Below, piece by piece: positions 35,239 through 43,944 of a stretch of 64,000 nt of DNA. How positions within the stretch are numbered: position 1 is the stretch's first letter; every line of letters starts with the position of its first letter. The notes under the pieces are model-generated. The model had not been told where the DNA came from, did no database searches, and saw nothing but the letters and a program-made list of their open reading frames with translations. The position numbers were made by a program, and so were the translations under genes. The DNA is from Pasteurellaceae bacterium LFhippo2 (GTDB lineage: Bacteria > Pseudomonadota > Gammaproteobacteria > Enterobacterales > Pasteurellaceae): assembly GCA_029852775.1 (NCBI GenBank), contig LEKJ01000003.1:1-64000 (forward strand). Direction: 5' to 3'.

Positions 35239-36306
35239 ATGAATATTAAATTAAAAGCATTATCTCTTACAGTATTAAGTCTGATAAGCACATCATTATG
35301 GGCTAACAAGGATAATAGTTCAGCTGATTGTTTACCAACGGGTGATCTAAATTACATTTGTGAAATAAAAAGCCCCGAAGATTTAGCTGTCGTCAATGAT
35401 GACTATTTAATTGCAAGCGGGATGTCCCCAAAAAATGGTTTGCACTTGGTTGATATTCAACAAAAAAACGCTGAACGCTTACCTTTCAAAATAGCAGAAA
35501 CATTGCGCTACACTGATTGCGAAACCGCCCCTATTATTGATGAGTTTCAAGCACACGGTATTAGTTTGCGTAAGGTAAATAACAACGAAGCGTGGTTATA
35601 CGTTATTAATCACGGGGGAAGTGAGCAAATTAGCGATTTGGCAAACGGTAAAGATCGAGAAACCATTGAGATTTTTTCTGTTAATACACAACATAATAAA
35701 CCCGCTTTAACTTGGCAAGGCTGTGTAAAAATGCCTGAAAATTTAGTGGCAAATGCGGTTGTGTCCGATGAAAACGGAACAATTTATACAACAGTTGCAT
35801 TACACCCGAATGATACCGCAATGGATTTCTTTGGCAATAGACCAACGGGGGCAATCTATCGCTGGACACCTACAGCGCAAAAATTTGAAAAATTGCAAGG
35901 GACTGAATTAGTGGGTAATAATGGGATTGAAATATCTAAAGACGGAAAGCATTTGTATGTAGTTGCAATGACAAATGTGAGTAAGTTTACCGCTACGCAA
36001 CCAGCTAAACAGATTACAACAAGTAAGATTGAGTTAGGTTTAGGGGATAATATTCGCTGGGTTGGCGATCGTTTGGTGTTAGGTGCCTCTCGTCTTGAAA
36101 ATTGCCCTGCGACAGGTGCTGATTTTAGTTGTATGACGGGCTATCACGTTTCAGCCGTTGATCCAGAGAACCTAAAAATCACCCCTATTCTAAAAGGCGA
36201 AAATACTGCTGAGTTTAGTGGGGTATCGGTAGCATTACCGTTGAATAATACTCTATGGCTAGGCTCTTTTCAGGGTAACCGATTAGCTTATAAAACGCTA
36301 GAATAG
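35239..36306 (+). CDS. secreted beta-propeller-like protein (arylesterase/SMP-30-like)
   Basis: A 355-residue protein with a Sec signal peptide (MNIKLKALSLTVLSLISTSLWA). The mature part resembles six-bladed propellers of the SMP-30/paraoxonase type: ENGTIYTTVALHP, GNNGIEISKDGKHLYVVAMT and the final GVSVALPLNNTLWLGSFQGNR. Several Cys residues suggest periplasmic disulfides. No catalytic set could be assigned by eye, so the function stays open. It follows nitronate monooxygenase 2 and ends at a clear terminator. Confidence 0.65.
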   Translation: MNIKLKALSLTVLSLISTSLWANKDNSSADCLPTGDLNYICEIKSPEDLAVVNDDYLIASGMSPKNGLHLVDIQQKNAERLPFKIAETLRYTDCETAPIIDEFQAHGISLRKVNNNEAWLYVINHGGSEQISDLANGKDRETIEIFSVNTQHNKPALTWQGCVKMPENLVANAVVSDENGTIYTTVALHPNDTAMDFFGNRPTGAIYRWTPTAQKFEKLQGTELVGNNGIEISKDGKHLYVVAMTNVSKFTATQPAKQITTSKIELGLGDNIRWVGDRLVLGASRLENCPATGADFSCMTGYHVSAVDPENLKITPILKGENTAEFSGVSVALPLNNTLWLGSFQGNRLAYKTLE

Positions 36307-36337
36307 TGCAAGCGATCTGATTTTAGGCAAATTTTGC

Positions 36338-36374
36338 AAATACCGTCTGAAATAAAATTCAGGCGGTATTTTTA
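36338..36374 (+). terminator. terminator after the propeller-like gene
   Basis: AATACCGTCTGAA and TTCAGGCGGTATT form an imperfect 13-bp hairpin followed by TTTTT. Confidence 0.85.
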
Positions 36375-36474
36375 TGCTCGCTTAACTAAAACCCGTCAAA
36401 TTTAAGACTATTCCTATTCCCTAAATGAAATGCTAAGATAACCCCAATAACCTTGCATAATCATAGGAAAATAG

Positions 36475-36909
36475 ATGAATAACTTTGATCTTTTGGGTAA
36501 ACAGGTTGGTGAGATTGACAACCTTGTTGAGAGCTGGATTGAACAAATCGGCTTAACCCACAATCACTTTGCGGTGCTTTATACCCTTGCCAACAGCGAA
36601 AATGGACAATGCACCCAAAAGCAGATTTGCGAAGAATGGTATCTGCCAAAACAGACGGTGTTTAATATTTGTAAGGAATACCGTGAAAAAGGTTGGATTG
36701 AGTTTTTTGAAAGCCCAACGGATAAGCGTGAAAAGATTATGCGTTTAACGGCTCTCGGCAAAGCACAAGCCGACCCCGTCCTTGCTCAAACCAATATGAT
36801 GTGTGATAACGCTTTCAAGGCATTTGGTAAGGAAAAAACGCAACAGCTTTTTGCTCTGATGAGTGAGTTTTGTCAGGTATGCCGTGGGGAAATGGAGAAG
36901 TTAAAATAG
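36475..36909 (+). CDS. MarR-family regulator
   Basis: A 144-residue winged-helix protein. The HTH segment is CTQKQICEEWYLPKQTVFNICKEYREKGWIEF, followed by the wing SPTDKREKIMRLTALGK. Cysteines (in CEEW, CKEY, the CDN segment and a C-terminal CQVC) could serve redox sensing, but this is inference. It is a single gene; its targets are not evident because its neighbours face other ways. Confidence 0.85.
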   Translation: MNNFDLLGKQVGEIDNLVESWIEQIGLTHNHFAVLYTLANSENGQCTQKQICEEWYLPKQTVFNICKEYREKGWIEFFESPTDKREKIMRLTALGKAQADPVLAQTNMMCDNAFKAFGKEKTQQLFALMSEFCQVCRGEMEKLK

Positions 36910-36936
36910 GTTAATTTGTTGATTTATAAGATTATT

Positions 36937-36964
36937 GTAGGGACAGGGTTTATCCCTGTCCTAC
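36937..36964. repeat. GTAG-type palindromic repeat after marR-like gene
   Basis: GTAGGGACAGGG and CCCTGTCCTAC flank TTTAT, with one extra G in the left arm. It has a GTAG at both ends. Same family as the copies at 49418 and 56251. Confidence 0.65.
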
Positions 36965-37020
36965 GATTATAATTTCAGAGAGCCATTTCTATCCTAAATA
37001 TTTTATTACTACTGAATAGA

Positions 37021-37054
37021 AAACAGCCTATTCCTTGTGGGACTTAGGCTGTTT
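37021..37054. terminator. terminator of the hydrolase operon
   Basis: AAACAGCCTA and TAGGCTGTTT form a 10-bp hairpin with a 14-nt loop, 7 bp beyond the stop of the minus-strand hydrolase. Confidence 0.75.
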
Positions 37055-37061
37055 TATCTAT

Positions 37062-37988
37062 TTATTGCAAATACATTTCAAAATAGTCATTTATTAATTG
37101 TGCAAATCTTTTTTGCATTTCACGATCTCGGTGCAAACCGTGTCCAGAATGTTCAAATACAAGCGCAGTATGCGGAACATTGTATTTCTCTAAAGCCTGA
37201 TGAATAGGCGTTACCGCTGTAAATGGCACTATTTTATCCAATTTACCGTGAGCGAGCAGGCTTGGCGGACTGTCTTGATCAATCCAATCAGCAGCGTTAA
37301 TCGGTTTTAAGATTGCCCCAAATTCATCGTTTTTAATTTGTTCGGGGGGCATTTTAACGCCTGTCATCACATCTACCCAAACTGCTTTTTCCTCTGGTGT
37401 AGCATTGGGGTTGTACCATTTTGTTAAATCAAAATCGCCACCACCCACCGCACCATAGACCAATTTGACAGGTACAGGGGCAGTTTTGTGATCTCGGTAA
37501 GCATAAATCATTGCCAAAGAATGTCCTGCCGAACCACCAGCGATTGCCATTCTGTCAATGGGATAACCTAGCTGTTTGGCGTGTTCAACGACTTTGGGAA
37601 TAGCAGATTTGATTTCATTGCTCATTTGCAACACACTGGCGTTGTTATTTTCACTGCGAAGTGAATAATTAATCCCTGCTGAAACATAACCTTTTGACGC
37701 AAAAAATTTTAAAATTTCGACATCATCTGTCTTATCCCCTGTGGTAAATCCGCCTGCGTGTAAATACACCACCAAACCATAAGCGGTTTTTTTAGTGTTT
37801 GGTAAATACAAATCAAAGGTGTGTTTTTCGCCTGTGTCATAAGGCAAATCGCTTTTAATCATAGGTGCTGGGGCGGTTTTATCAACAGCTAAAAGTGTTG
37901 GTTGGTTAAAAACCGATACACCAAACCCTGCCATAAATGCCAATAAAAACACGCCCCAAGCGATAAAAATTTGTTTTAATCGTTTCAT
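37062..37988 (-). CDS. membrane-anchored alpha/beta hydrolase
   Basis: A 308-residue esterase/lipase-like hydrolase of the BD-FAE type. An N-terminal hydrophobic segment (IFIAWGVFLLAFMAGFGVSVF) should anchor it or export it. The oxyanion motif is HAGGF, the nucleophile elbow GGSAGHS, and the C-terminal His lies in HSGHGLH. The ATG at 37988 overlaps the stop of the upstream 39-residue gene as TGATG. It is the last gene of a unit with that small gene and another hydrolase, probably under the TetR regulator at 39475. Confidence 0.85.
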   Translation of the reverse strand: MKRLKQIFIAWGVFLLAFMAGFGVSVFNQPTLLAVDKTAPAPMIKSDLPYDTGEKHTFDLYLPNTKKTAYGLVVYLHAGGFTTGDKTDDVEILKFFASKGYVSAGINYSLRSENNNASVLQMSNEIKSAIPKVVEHAKQLGYPIDRMAIAGGSAGHSLAMIYAYRDHKTAPVPVKLVYGAVGGGDFDLTKWYNPNATPEEKAVWVDVMTGVKMPPEQIKNDEFGAILKPINAADWIDQDSPPSLLAHGKLDKIVPFTAVTPIHQALEKYNVPHTALVFEHSGHGLHRDREMQKRFAQLINDYFEMYLQ

Positions 37989-38107
37989 CAAAATAAACTT
38001 CCGCCCAATAACATATCTAAAAACAAATCTTTAATCAGCAATCCGATAATAAAGCCTAAAATAGCTAGTATGATTAAAATCTTTTGGAATAGGGTCATTT
38101 TTTTCAT
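37988..38107 (-). CDS. small membrane protein (39 aa) between two hydrolases
   Basis: A short gene with start ATG at 38107 and stop TGA at 37988. The product has one strongly hydrophobic segment (ILIILAILGFIIGLLI, residues 10-25) followed by KDLFLDMLLGGSLF. Its start overlaps the upstream stop as ATGA and its stop overlaps the downstream start as TGATG. That tight double overlap argues for real translation. No known family recognised; it may partner one of the hydrolases at the membrane. Confidence 0.7.
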   Translation of the reverse strand: MKKMTLFQKILIILAILGFIIGLLIKDLFLDMLLGGSLF

Positions 38108-38973
38108 TTTACTTTCACATCTTGCCAATTTGGATTATGAGCAATTTCGGCATTATTGCCAATAAAGGCTTGTCCTGCTTGGCTATCACCTTGTAAATGA
38201 TAACGGAACCACGCAACCATATAGCCATTGCCCATATACAGCATTTCACCGTGTCCAGTGTCTTTACGTCTTGCTAAAACACTTAACCCATTGTTATTTA
38301 ATGTATTAAATTGTGCTAAGGTCTTTTCTGGGTTTGCCAACATTTTTTCCATACCTGTTGTCCCCGTCATTAGCAAATATGGCACTTTCAATTTTCCCAT
38401 TTCATCGTGTCCGGCACTTGCGGAAAATACCGCTTTGAATAAGTGGCTATTTGGATAATAAACCGCACCACTTACTGAACCCATACCGCCTTGCGAATGC
38501 CCTGCCACACCGATTTGTTGGCTGTCAATTTTGTTAAAAAATGGACTTTGTTTATCTTGGTTAAGAGCAAGGGCAAAATCCAACGTTTCACTGGTTGATT
38601 TACCAAACATTGAGCTAGGATCATTGTTACCCGCAGCGATAAATCCCCAACTTGCTAAATGTTCAAATACTTTTTCATATTTGTCGTAGGTGATACCCGT
38701 ACCATTAGCCATAATCACCAATGGGTATTTCTTACCACTGGTTGCCATTTCCGCAGGATACCAAATTTTGTAAGTTGAATACTCTTTTTGACCGCTTGCA
38801 TACGTTTGACTAGCTACCGCAAAATCACCATTTTGCATATAACGCTTTTCAATCGGCAGAGTGATACTACTATTTTGTTGATAGTCCACAGGAACGGTTT
38901 CTACTGATGAACAAGCAGTTAATCCAATTGTTGCAATCACACCTAGCGAGAGTAATGTTTTTATAAATTTCAT
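38104..38973 (-). CDS. lipoprotein alpha/beta hydrolase
   Basis: A 289-residue protein with a lipoprotein signal (lipobox LTAC, Cys at residue 21). The mature part is a dienelactone-hydrolase/chlorophyllase-like alpha/beta hydrolase: MANGTGITYDKYEKVFEHLAS, nucleophile elbow GHSQGGMG and a late His in KDTGHGEML. Substrate unknown. It lies between the small lipoprotein gene and the 39-residue gene in the same unit. Confidence 0.85.
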   Translation of the reverse strand: MKFIKTLLSLGVIATIGLTACSSVETVPVDYQQNSSITLPIEKRYMQNGDFAVASQTYASGQKEYSTYKIWYPAEMATSGKKYPLVIMANGTGITYDKYEKVFEHLASWGFIAAGNNDPSSMFGKSTSETLDFALALNQDKQSPFFNKIDSQQIGVAGHSQGGMGSVSGAVYYPNSHLFKAVFSASAGHDEMGKLKVPYLLMTGTTGMEKMLANPEKTLAQFNTLNNNGLSVLARRKDTGHGEMLYMGNGYMVAWFRYHLQGDSQAGQAFIGNNAEIAHNPNWQDVKVK

Positions 38974-39034
38974 TATTTAATATTTCCTAAAACGACAAAT
39001 GAGCGACAATTTGTCGCCCATTTTAAACAGATAA

Positions 39035-39301
39035 TTAGTTAGCTCTTTGACTTCTTAATCGACGCTCTTTACGCTCTTCTTTTTTATCTTGGTGATTATC
39101 ATAAACACCGCCAGCCACACCGCCTAAAGCCGCCGCACCTAATGCAGTTGCAGTATCGCCACCACTTAATACATAACCTGCTACCCCCGCAAGAGCCGCA
39201 CCTGTACCTACACGGCGTTCAGTACTATGTTTTGAACCACAAGCTGCTACTGAAAATGCTAAGGTTGCCACAAGGATTGTTTTAAGAGAAATTGCTTTCA
39301 T
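39035..39301 (-). CDS. small glycine-zipper lipoprotein
   Basis: Eighty-eight residues: signal peptide with lipobox VAAC, Gly/Ala-rich segment GTGAALAGVAGYVLSGGDTATALGAAALGGVAGGV, and a charged tail NHQDKKEERKERRLRSQR. The layout is that of glycine-zipper envelope lipoproteins. It is the first gene downstream of the twin palindromes shared with the TetR gene and so is the probable lead gene of the regulated unit. Confidence 0.75.
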   Translation of the reverse strand: MKAISLKTILVATLAFSVAACGSKHSTERRVGTGAALAGVAGYVLSGGDTATALGAAALGGVAGGVYDNHQDKKEERKERRLRSQRAN

Positions 39302-39343
39302 TGTCTAAACTCCAATAATTTGCTTTCTGAGAAAAATAAATTG

Positions 39344-39390
39344 TGATACATCTGTATCATTCAAACTAAAAAACTGATACAGTTGTATCA
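39344..39390. promoter_or_regulatory. twin operators between TetR and lipoprotein genes
   Basis: Two perfect palindromes, TGATACA-TC-TGTATCA (39344-39359) and TGATACA-GT-TGTATCA (39375-39390), 31 bp apart start to start, or three helical turns. A further half site TGTATCA lies at 39467, just before the TetR start. This arrangement strongly suggests the TetR protein's operators controlling both divergent units. Confidence 0.8.
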
Positions 39391-39474
39391 CTTCTTGGGG
39401 TGCATATTAGCTGAATTTTTTGCTCACGCAAGGAAAAAAGAACAACTGAAACAGATAGTGGGGATTTGTATCAT

Positions 39475-40011
39475 ATGGCAAATGGTGTCAATTTAGTCGT
39501 TAAACAGTCTATTACTGAAGCCTTATTAATATTAATGCAAAAGCAACCTTTTGAGAAAATTAGTATTAGTGAAATCACTCGTTTGGCTGGGGTTGGACGA
39601 GTTTCTTTTTATCGAAACTACCAATCCAAAGAAGATATTTTGCACAAATATCTACGTTCTCAATTTGATCAGCACTTTGCGGCAGTCGCCTCAGCCAGAA
39701 AACTCCGTAATGTAAGAGATATTTTTGTGAATATTTTTGCTTTCCTAAAAAATTGCGAATGGATGTTATCGGTGATTTACGATCAGCAGTTTTCACATCT
39801 CTTATTGGATTTTATTAAAGATTGCTGTGGGGCAAAAGCAGAACACGAAGATGAACTCGCTTATAAAAATGCGTTGATTATGGGGGTTGTATTTGGCGCA
39901 GTAGATGAATGGATACGTCGTGGCTGTGTACAAAGCCCTGATGATATGGCGGATAACGTCGCAACACATTTGGGCAGCATACTTGACGGTTGGCATAAAT
40001 ATCAAGAATAG
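39475..40011 (+). CDS. TetR-family repressor
   Basis: A 178-residue regulator from the ATG at 39475 (an ATG 9 bp earlier is also in frame). The N-terminal TetR HTH reads KISISEITRLAGVGRVSFYRNYQSKEDIL. The C-terminal ligand domain has TetR_C-like helices and two Cys near DCCGAK. Two palindromes upstream face the lipoprotein/hydrolase unit. Ligand unknown. Confidence 0.88.
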   Translation: MANGVNLVVKQSITEALLILMQKQPFEKISISEITRLAGVGRVSFYRNYQSKEDILHKYLRSQFDQHFAAVASARKLRNVRDIFVNIFAFLKNCEWMLSVIYDQQFSHLLLDFIKDCCGAKAEHEDELAYKNALIMGVVFGAVDEWIRRGCVQSPDDMADNVATHLGSILDGWHKYQE

Positions 40012-40050
40012 TGATAAGTGGTACGTTATTTGTTTAAATTGGCTTTAAAA

Positions 40051-40094
40051 CCGTTCATTACTATCAAACACTACCGTTCGTTAGTAATGAATGG
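40051..40094. repeat. 44-bp palindromic repeat, copy 1
   Basis: Arms CCGTTCATTACTA and TAGTAATGAATGG (one mismatch) around an inner ACACTACCGTTCGT core. Two more copies are at 42588 and 42664. It lies between the convergent TetR and GST genes. Confidence 0.75.
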
Positions 40095-40102
40095 TTACTA
40101 AT

Positions 40103-40888
40103 TTATGCTATCGGCTGTAATGGTAATCTTATTGCACGTTGCACCGCAGGGCGTGAAATAATCTGTTTTGCCCAACGCTGTAAATGCGGGTAACTATTCA
40201 CATCTAAAAACTCACCTGAACCATAAACTTGACCTAAAGCTAAACGCCCATACCAAGACCATACAGCCATATCAGCAATGCTGTATTCATCACCACAAAA
40301 ATAGGTTTTATCTGCTAGATATTTATTTAATAAGTCCAATTGACGTTTTACTTCAAGGGTGAAATAGTTGATCGGATATTCCATAGGCTCTGGGGCAAAA
40401 GCAAAGAAATGCCCAAATCCACCCCCAACATAAACCGAAGAGCCTGCTTGCCAAAATAACCAACTCATACAAGTTGCACGTTTTTCGGGGCTAATTGGGA
40501 TAAATTGCTGATGTTTTTCTGCTAAATATTGCAAAATAGCGTCCGCCTCAAACAACTTCATTGGGGGATTAACACTATAATCCACTAACGCAGGAATTTT
40601 GGCATTAGGGTTGATTTCAACAAAATCCGAACCATATTGTTCACCTTGCCCAATGTTAATGGCATAAGCGTCGTATTCTGCGTTTGCTACGCCTAATTCT
40701 GATAATTCTTCCAACAATATATGCACTCTTAAACCTGACGGTGTACCGAGAGTATAAAGTTGTAAAGGATTTTTACCGACTGGTAATCTTTGTTCAAAGC
40801 GTGCGCCTGTAATCATACGACTAGCGTCGGTAAAGAGATTGCCTGTTTTCTTATTGCTTGTCCAAACTTTAGGGGGGATATAATTCAT
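40103..40888 (-). CDS. glutathione S-transferase family protein (YghU-like)
   Basis: A 261-residue GST with the N-terminal extension of the YghU/YfcG disulfide-bond oxidoreductase group. The thioredoxin-like part starts at LQLYTLGTPSGLRVHILLEEL, with NPNAKIPALVD and the SNAIL/TRAP-type LFEADAILQYLAEK; the helical half has FCGDEYSIADMAVWSWYG. It probably acts as a glutathione-dependent oxidoreductase in the cytoplasm. It follows a nitroreductase gene by 24 bp in the same direction; the two are likely cotranscribed. Confidence 0.9.
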   Translation of the reverse strand: MNYIPPKVWTSNKKTGNLFTDASRMITGARFEQRLPVGKNPLQLYTLGTPSGLRVHILLEELSELGVANAEYDAYAINIGQGEQYGSDFVEINPNAKIPALVDYSVNPPMKLFEADAILQYLAEKHQQFIPISPEKRATCMSWLFWQAGSSVYVGGGFGHFFAFAPEPMEYPINYFTLEVKRQLDLLNKYLADKTYFCGDEYSIADMAVWSWYGRLALGQVYGSGEFLDVNSYPHLQRWAKQIISRPAVQRAIRLPLQPIA

Positions 40889-40912
40889 AATACTTACCTT
40901 TTCTCTATCAAA

Positions 40913-41581
40913 TTAACGGTGAATAGTCACACTTTCACTCACTGGGATACGCCCTAAATGTTCTTTGTTAGGTTGAGCGTCCCAATCGGGATAACCGAAT
41001 GAAATACCATATAGCAGTTGCATATCATCAGGCACACCCAAAATTTCTTTAACTTGTTTAGCAAACATTCCTAAAGTCAGCATTGGGATACCGCCAAAAC
41101 CACGAGCAGTAAGCGATAGTAAAAAGTTCTGCGCATACATACCGATGTCATTTGCTACCGCTACGCTGTCCGCCACTTTTGGCATAAATAAGAAACAAGC
41201 GTGTGGCGCACCATAAAATTCAAAGTTCTTTAAGGTTAAACGACTACGCCCCTCTTTATCTTCACGGATAACCCCAAAACTATCGAAAACAAACTTATAT
41301 TGTTCACGCCAGCGTTGCTCATATTTACCGCCAAATAGATTTTGATCAAATGGCACATCAGCATTAAATTCGCCTTTTTCAAATGCGGATAACATCGCTT
41401 GGCTAATACGCTTTAAGGTATCGCCTGACACAATATGCACTTCCCACGGTTGTGTATTACACGCCGACGGCGCCGATTGTGCGTCGATTAAAATTTCTTG
41501 TAAATCTGTATCACTAATGGTTTTGGGTAAGTAAGAACGGATTGATTGACGGCTACGAACCGTAGTTTGAAAATCTAACAT
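40913..41581 (-). CDS. nitroreductase family protein
   Basis: A 222-residue FMN oxidoreductase with RSRQSIRSYLPK, SAPSACNTQPWEVHIVSG and a C-terminal GYPDWDAQPN block, as in the NfnB/DrgA-like branch. Probable role is reduction of nitro compounds or quinones. First gene of a pair with the GST gene, and divergent from the LysR gene at 41700, its likely regulator. Confidence 0.88.
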   Translation of the reverse strand: MLDFQTTVRSRQSIRSYLPKTISDTDLQEILIDAQSAPSACNTQPWEVHIVSGDTLKRISQAMLSAFEKGEFNADVPFDQNLFGGKYEQRWREQYKFVFDSFGVIREDKEGRSRLTLKNFEFYGAPHACFLFMPKVADSVAVANDIGMYAQNFLLSLTARGFGGIPMLTLGMFAKQVKEILGVPDDMQLLYGISFGYPDWDAQPNKEHLGRIPVSESVTIHR

Positions 41582-41699
41582 TATTTATTTCCTTTGTAAG
41601 AAGATTGAATAAGCGCATTTTAATTACTTTATATTTAGAATAGAATAAGCAAAAATAGAAACTTATTTTCCAAATTCGGAAACATAATGGTGAGTAAAT

Positions 41700-42578
41700 A
41701 TGGATTACAACGCAACCAAAGCCTTTATTGCGGTAGTACAAGCAGGCAGTTTTTTGAATGCGAGTCAAAAGGCACAAATCCCCATTTCTACCCTAAGCCG
41801 TAAGGTAACAGAGCTAGAACAGCAATTAGGTGTACAACTACTTGAGCGCTCAAAACAAGGTGTAAAACTTACCCATAAAGGGCAAACCTTTTTTGAACAA
41901 GCTGTTATGGGAATGGAATTGTTAGAACAGGCAAGTCGTTCTGTTCAAGCGACACATACATTAGCAGGCAAAATCCGCTTGTCGATACCACCGAATTTTA
42001 GTCTATGGTGGGATTTGTTAATCGATTTTCAAAAAGCCTACCCCGATATTCAGGTCTTTTGCCATTCAAGTGATCGTTTGGTTGATCTATTTGAAGACAG
42101 TATTGATGTGGCATTGCGTATGCGAGAGATACATACCGATAAAGTGGTCAGTAAGCCGATTAAAACGCTTAATACGGTGTTTGTCGCTAGTCCTGATTTA
42201 TTTGAACATCAAGATAAACCAACAACAATCAACCAATTATTCCAATTACCGATAGCCGAATGGGCAAATGTGAATGATCGACATTTTACTTGGCAAAAAG
42301 GCAAAGAAAAAATTCGCTATGAGCCCAATTATTCAACCAATGATGTTCAAGCAATTTTGCACTATGTTCGACAATCAATGGGGATCGCATTGTTGCCTGA
42401 GTATTTGGTTAGCGACGATCTGAAAACAGGTAAGTTAATTCAACTTTTGCCCGATGAGCCTACGCCAATCATACCGCTATTTTTAATCTACGCTCATCAT
42501 CGTTATCCGTCAGCGATTGTACGAGCATACTTAGATTTTTGTGAAAACTGGATTTCAAGCCATTATCACATTAAATAA
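41700..42578 (+). CDS. LysR-family regulator, divergent from nitroreductase/GST
   Basis: A 292-residue LysR protein: HTH SFLNASQKAQIPISTLSRKVTELEQ, linker LLERSKQGVKLTHKG, effector domain with DVALRMREIHTDKVVSKPI. It is a paralogue of the LysR at 33225. The divergent nitroreductase-GST pair is the probable target across a 118-bp gap. Two palindromic repeats follow the gene. Confidence 0.9.
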   Translation: MDYNATKAFIAVVQAGSFLNASQKAQIPISTLSRKVTELEQQLGVQLLERSKQGVKLTHKGQTFFEQAVMGMELLEQASRSVQATHTLAGKIRLSIPPNFSLWWDLLIDFQKAYPDIQVFCHSSDRLVDLFEDSIDVALRMREIHTDKVVSKPIKTLNTVFVASPDLFEHQDKPTTINQLFQLPIAEWANVNDRHFTWQKGKEKIRYEPNYSTNDVQAILHYVRQSMGIALLPEYLVSDDLKTGKLIQLLPDEPTPIIPLFLIYAHHRYPSAIVRAYLDFCENWISSHYHIK

Positions 42579-42587
42579 ACGATATTT

Positions 42588-42629
42588 CGTTCATTACTAT
42601 TAAACACTATCGTTCGTTAGTAATGAACG
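42588..42629. repeat. 44-bp palindromic repeat, copy 2
   Basis: Perfect 12-bp arms CGTTCATTACTA and TAGTAATGAACG around TTAAACACTATCGTTCGT. Nearly identical to copy 1, 2.5 kb away. Confidence 0.75.
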
Positions 42630-42663
42630 GTTTTGCATTTGGCTTGGTTTAGGTATAAAATAG

Positions 42664-42705
42664 CGTTCATTACTATCGAACACTATCGTTCATTAGTATT
42701 GAACA
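42664..42705. repeat. 44-bp palindromic repeat, copy 3
   Basis: Arms CGTTCATTACTA and TAGTATTGAACA (two mismatches) with the same core (ACACTATCGTT). It lies 21 bp upstream of the ATPase gene and 76 bp after copy 2. Confidence 0.7.
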
Positions 42706-42726
42706 GATTTTCAAAGGAGAGAACCA

Positions 42727-43944
42727 ATGCTCTTAAAAACAGAAATCAAACAAGCTATTGAAATTCAGCAACAGCAGTTACTTACCCAGAAAACCTACCC
42801 ACGTCAGATGTTAGAAAAGATCAAAATTCTACCCAATTTTGCGTTAGTGGTTTCAGGTATTCGTCGTAGTGGTAAAAGCACATTACTTACTCAACTTATT
42901 GAAAAACAAGCTGAAAAAAGTTATCTCTTTCTCAATTTTGATACCCCAAAACTGTTTAATTTTGAATTTAGTGATTTCGCATTGCTTGATGAGATCATTG
43001 CTGAAAACCCACAAGTTCAAATGCTCTACTTTGATGAAATTCAGGTGATAGACGGCTGGGAAGTCTATGTGCGTGGTAAACTGGATCAAGGCTTTCAAGT
43101 TGTGGTTACAGGATCAAATGCCTCATTATTAAGCCGAGAATTAGGCACCAAACTCACAGGACGACATATCAGTAAAGAGCTTTTTCCATTCTCTTTTGTG
43201 GAATTTTGTGAGTTTTTGAGCAAAGAGAAGAATGCTAAAGCGGTAGAGAATTACCTACACTTAGGCGGTTTTCCGCAATATCTACAATTTAACGAAGATG
43301 AGATTTTAAATGCGCTCATTAACGATATTTTGTATCGGGATATTATCGTGCGTTTTGGCATTCGTGATGAGCGTTCGATGAAACGTCTGCTACTCTTTTT
43401 AGCCGGTAATGTGGGCAATTTAATTACTGCGGGCAAACTCAAACAGAGCCTTGAAGTCAAAAGCACGGCAACTGTTCAGGAGTATCTTTCGCATTTAGAG
43501 CAAGCCTATGTTATTCAAATGCTACCGAAATTTGCCTATTCCTACAAAACGCAACTGGCTAATCCTCGCAAAGCCTATTTTATTGATAACGGCTTACAAC
43601 GAGTAATTAGCCCCTCTTTCACTCAAGATCTCGGCAGAAAGCTGGAAAATGCGGTATTTTGGGAGCTTAGACGACAATTTTCGGAGATTTATTACTACAA
43701 CGAAAATAACAAAGAGTGCGACTTCGTTGTGTGTCAAAATAGTACGCCAGTACAATTAGTTCAGGTTTGTTGGCAACTCACTACCGAAAATCTCACTCGA
43801 GAGCGTGATGGCTTACTTGATGCAATGAATTTCTTTGATTTTGAACAAGGGTTGATTATCACTCTAGATCAAGAAGATAAAATGATTGTAGATGGCAAAG
43901 TGATCGAAGTTGTGCCGTTTTGGAAGATGTTTGGGGGCAAATAA
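42727..43944 (+). CDS. AAA ATPase with DUF4143 (ATPase 1)
   Basis: A 405-residue protein: N-terminal AAA_14 P-loop ATPase (Walker A GIRRSGKSTLL, Walker B LYFDEIQ, then VVTGSNASLLSRELGTKLTGRH) and C-terminal DUF4143 nuclease-like domain (YFIDNGLQRVI, ECDFVV). The family is widespread in bacteria and archaea with no settled role. Its stop TAA overlaps the next start (TAATG), coupling it to the GIY-YIG gene. A second, divergent copy is at 45538 on the other strand. Confidence 0.88.
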   Translation: MLLKTEIKQAIEIQQQQLLTQKTYPRQMLEKIKILPNFALVVSGIRRSGKSTLLTQLIEKQAEKSYLFLNFDTPKLFNFEFSDFALLDEIIAENPQVQMLYFDEIQVIDGWEVYVRGKLDQGFQVVVTGSNASLLSRELGTKLTGRHISKELFPFSFVEFCEFLSKEKNAKAVENYLHLGGFPQYLQFNEDEILNALINDILYRDIIVRFGIRDERSMKRLLLFLAGNVGNLITAGKLKQSLEVKSTATVQEYLSHLEQAYVIQMLPKFAYSYKTQLANPRKAYFIDNGLQRVISPSFTQDLGRKLENAVFWELRRQFSEIYYYNENNKECDFVVCQNSTPVQLVQVCWQLTTENLTRERDGLLDAMNFFDFEQGLIITLDQEDKMIVDGKVIEVVPFWKMFGGK

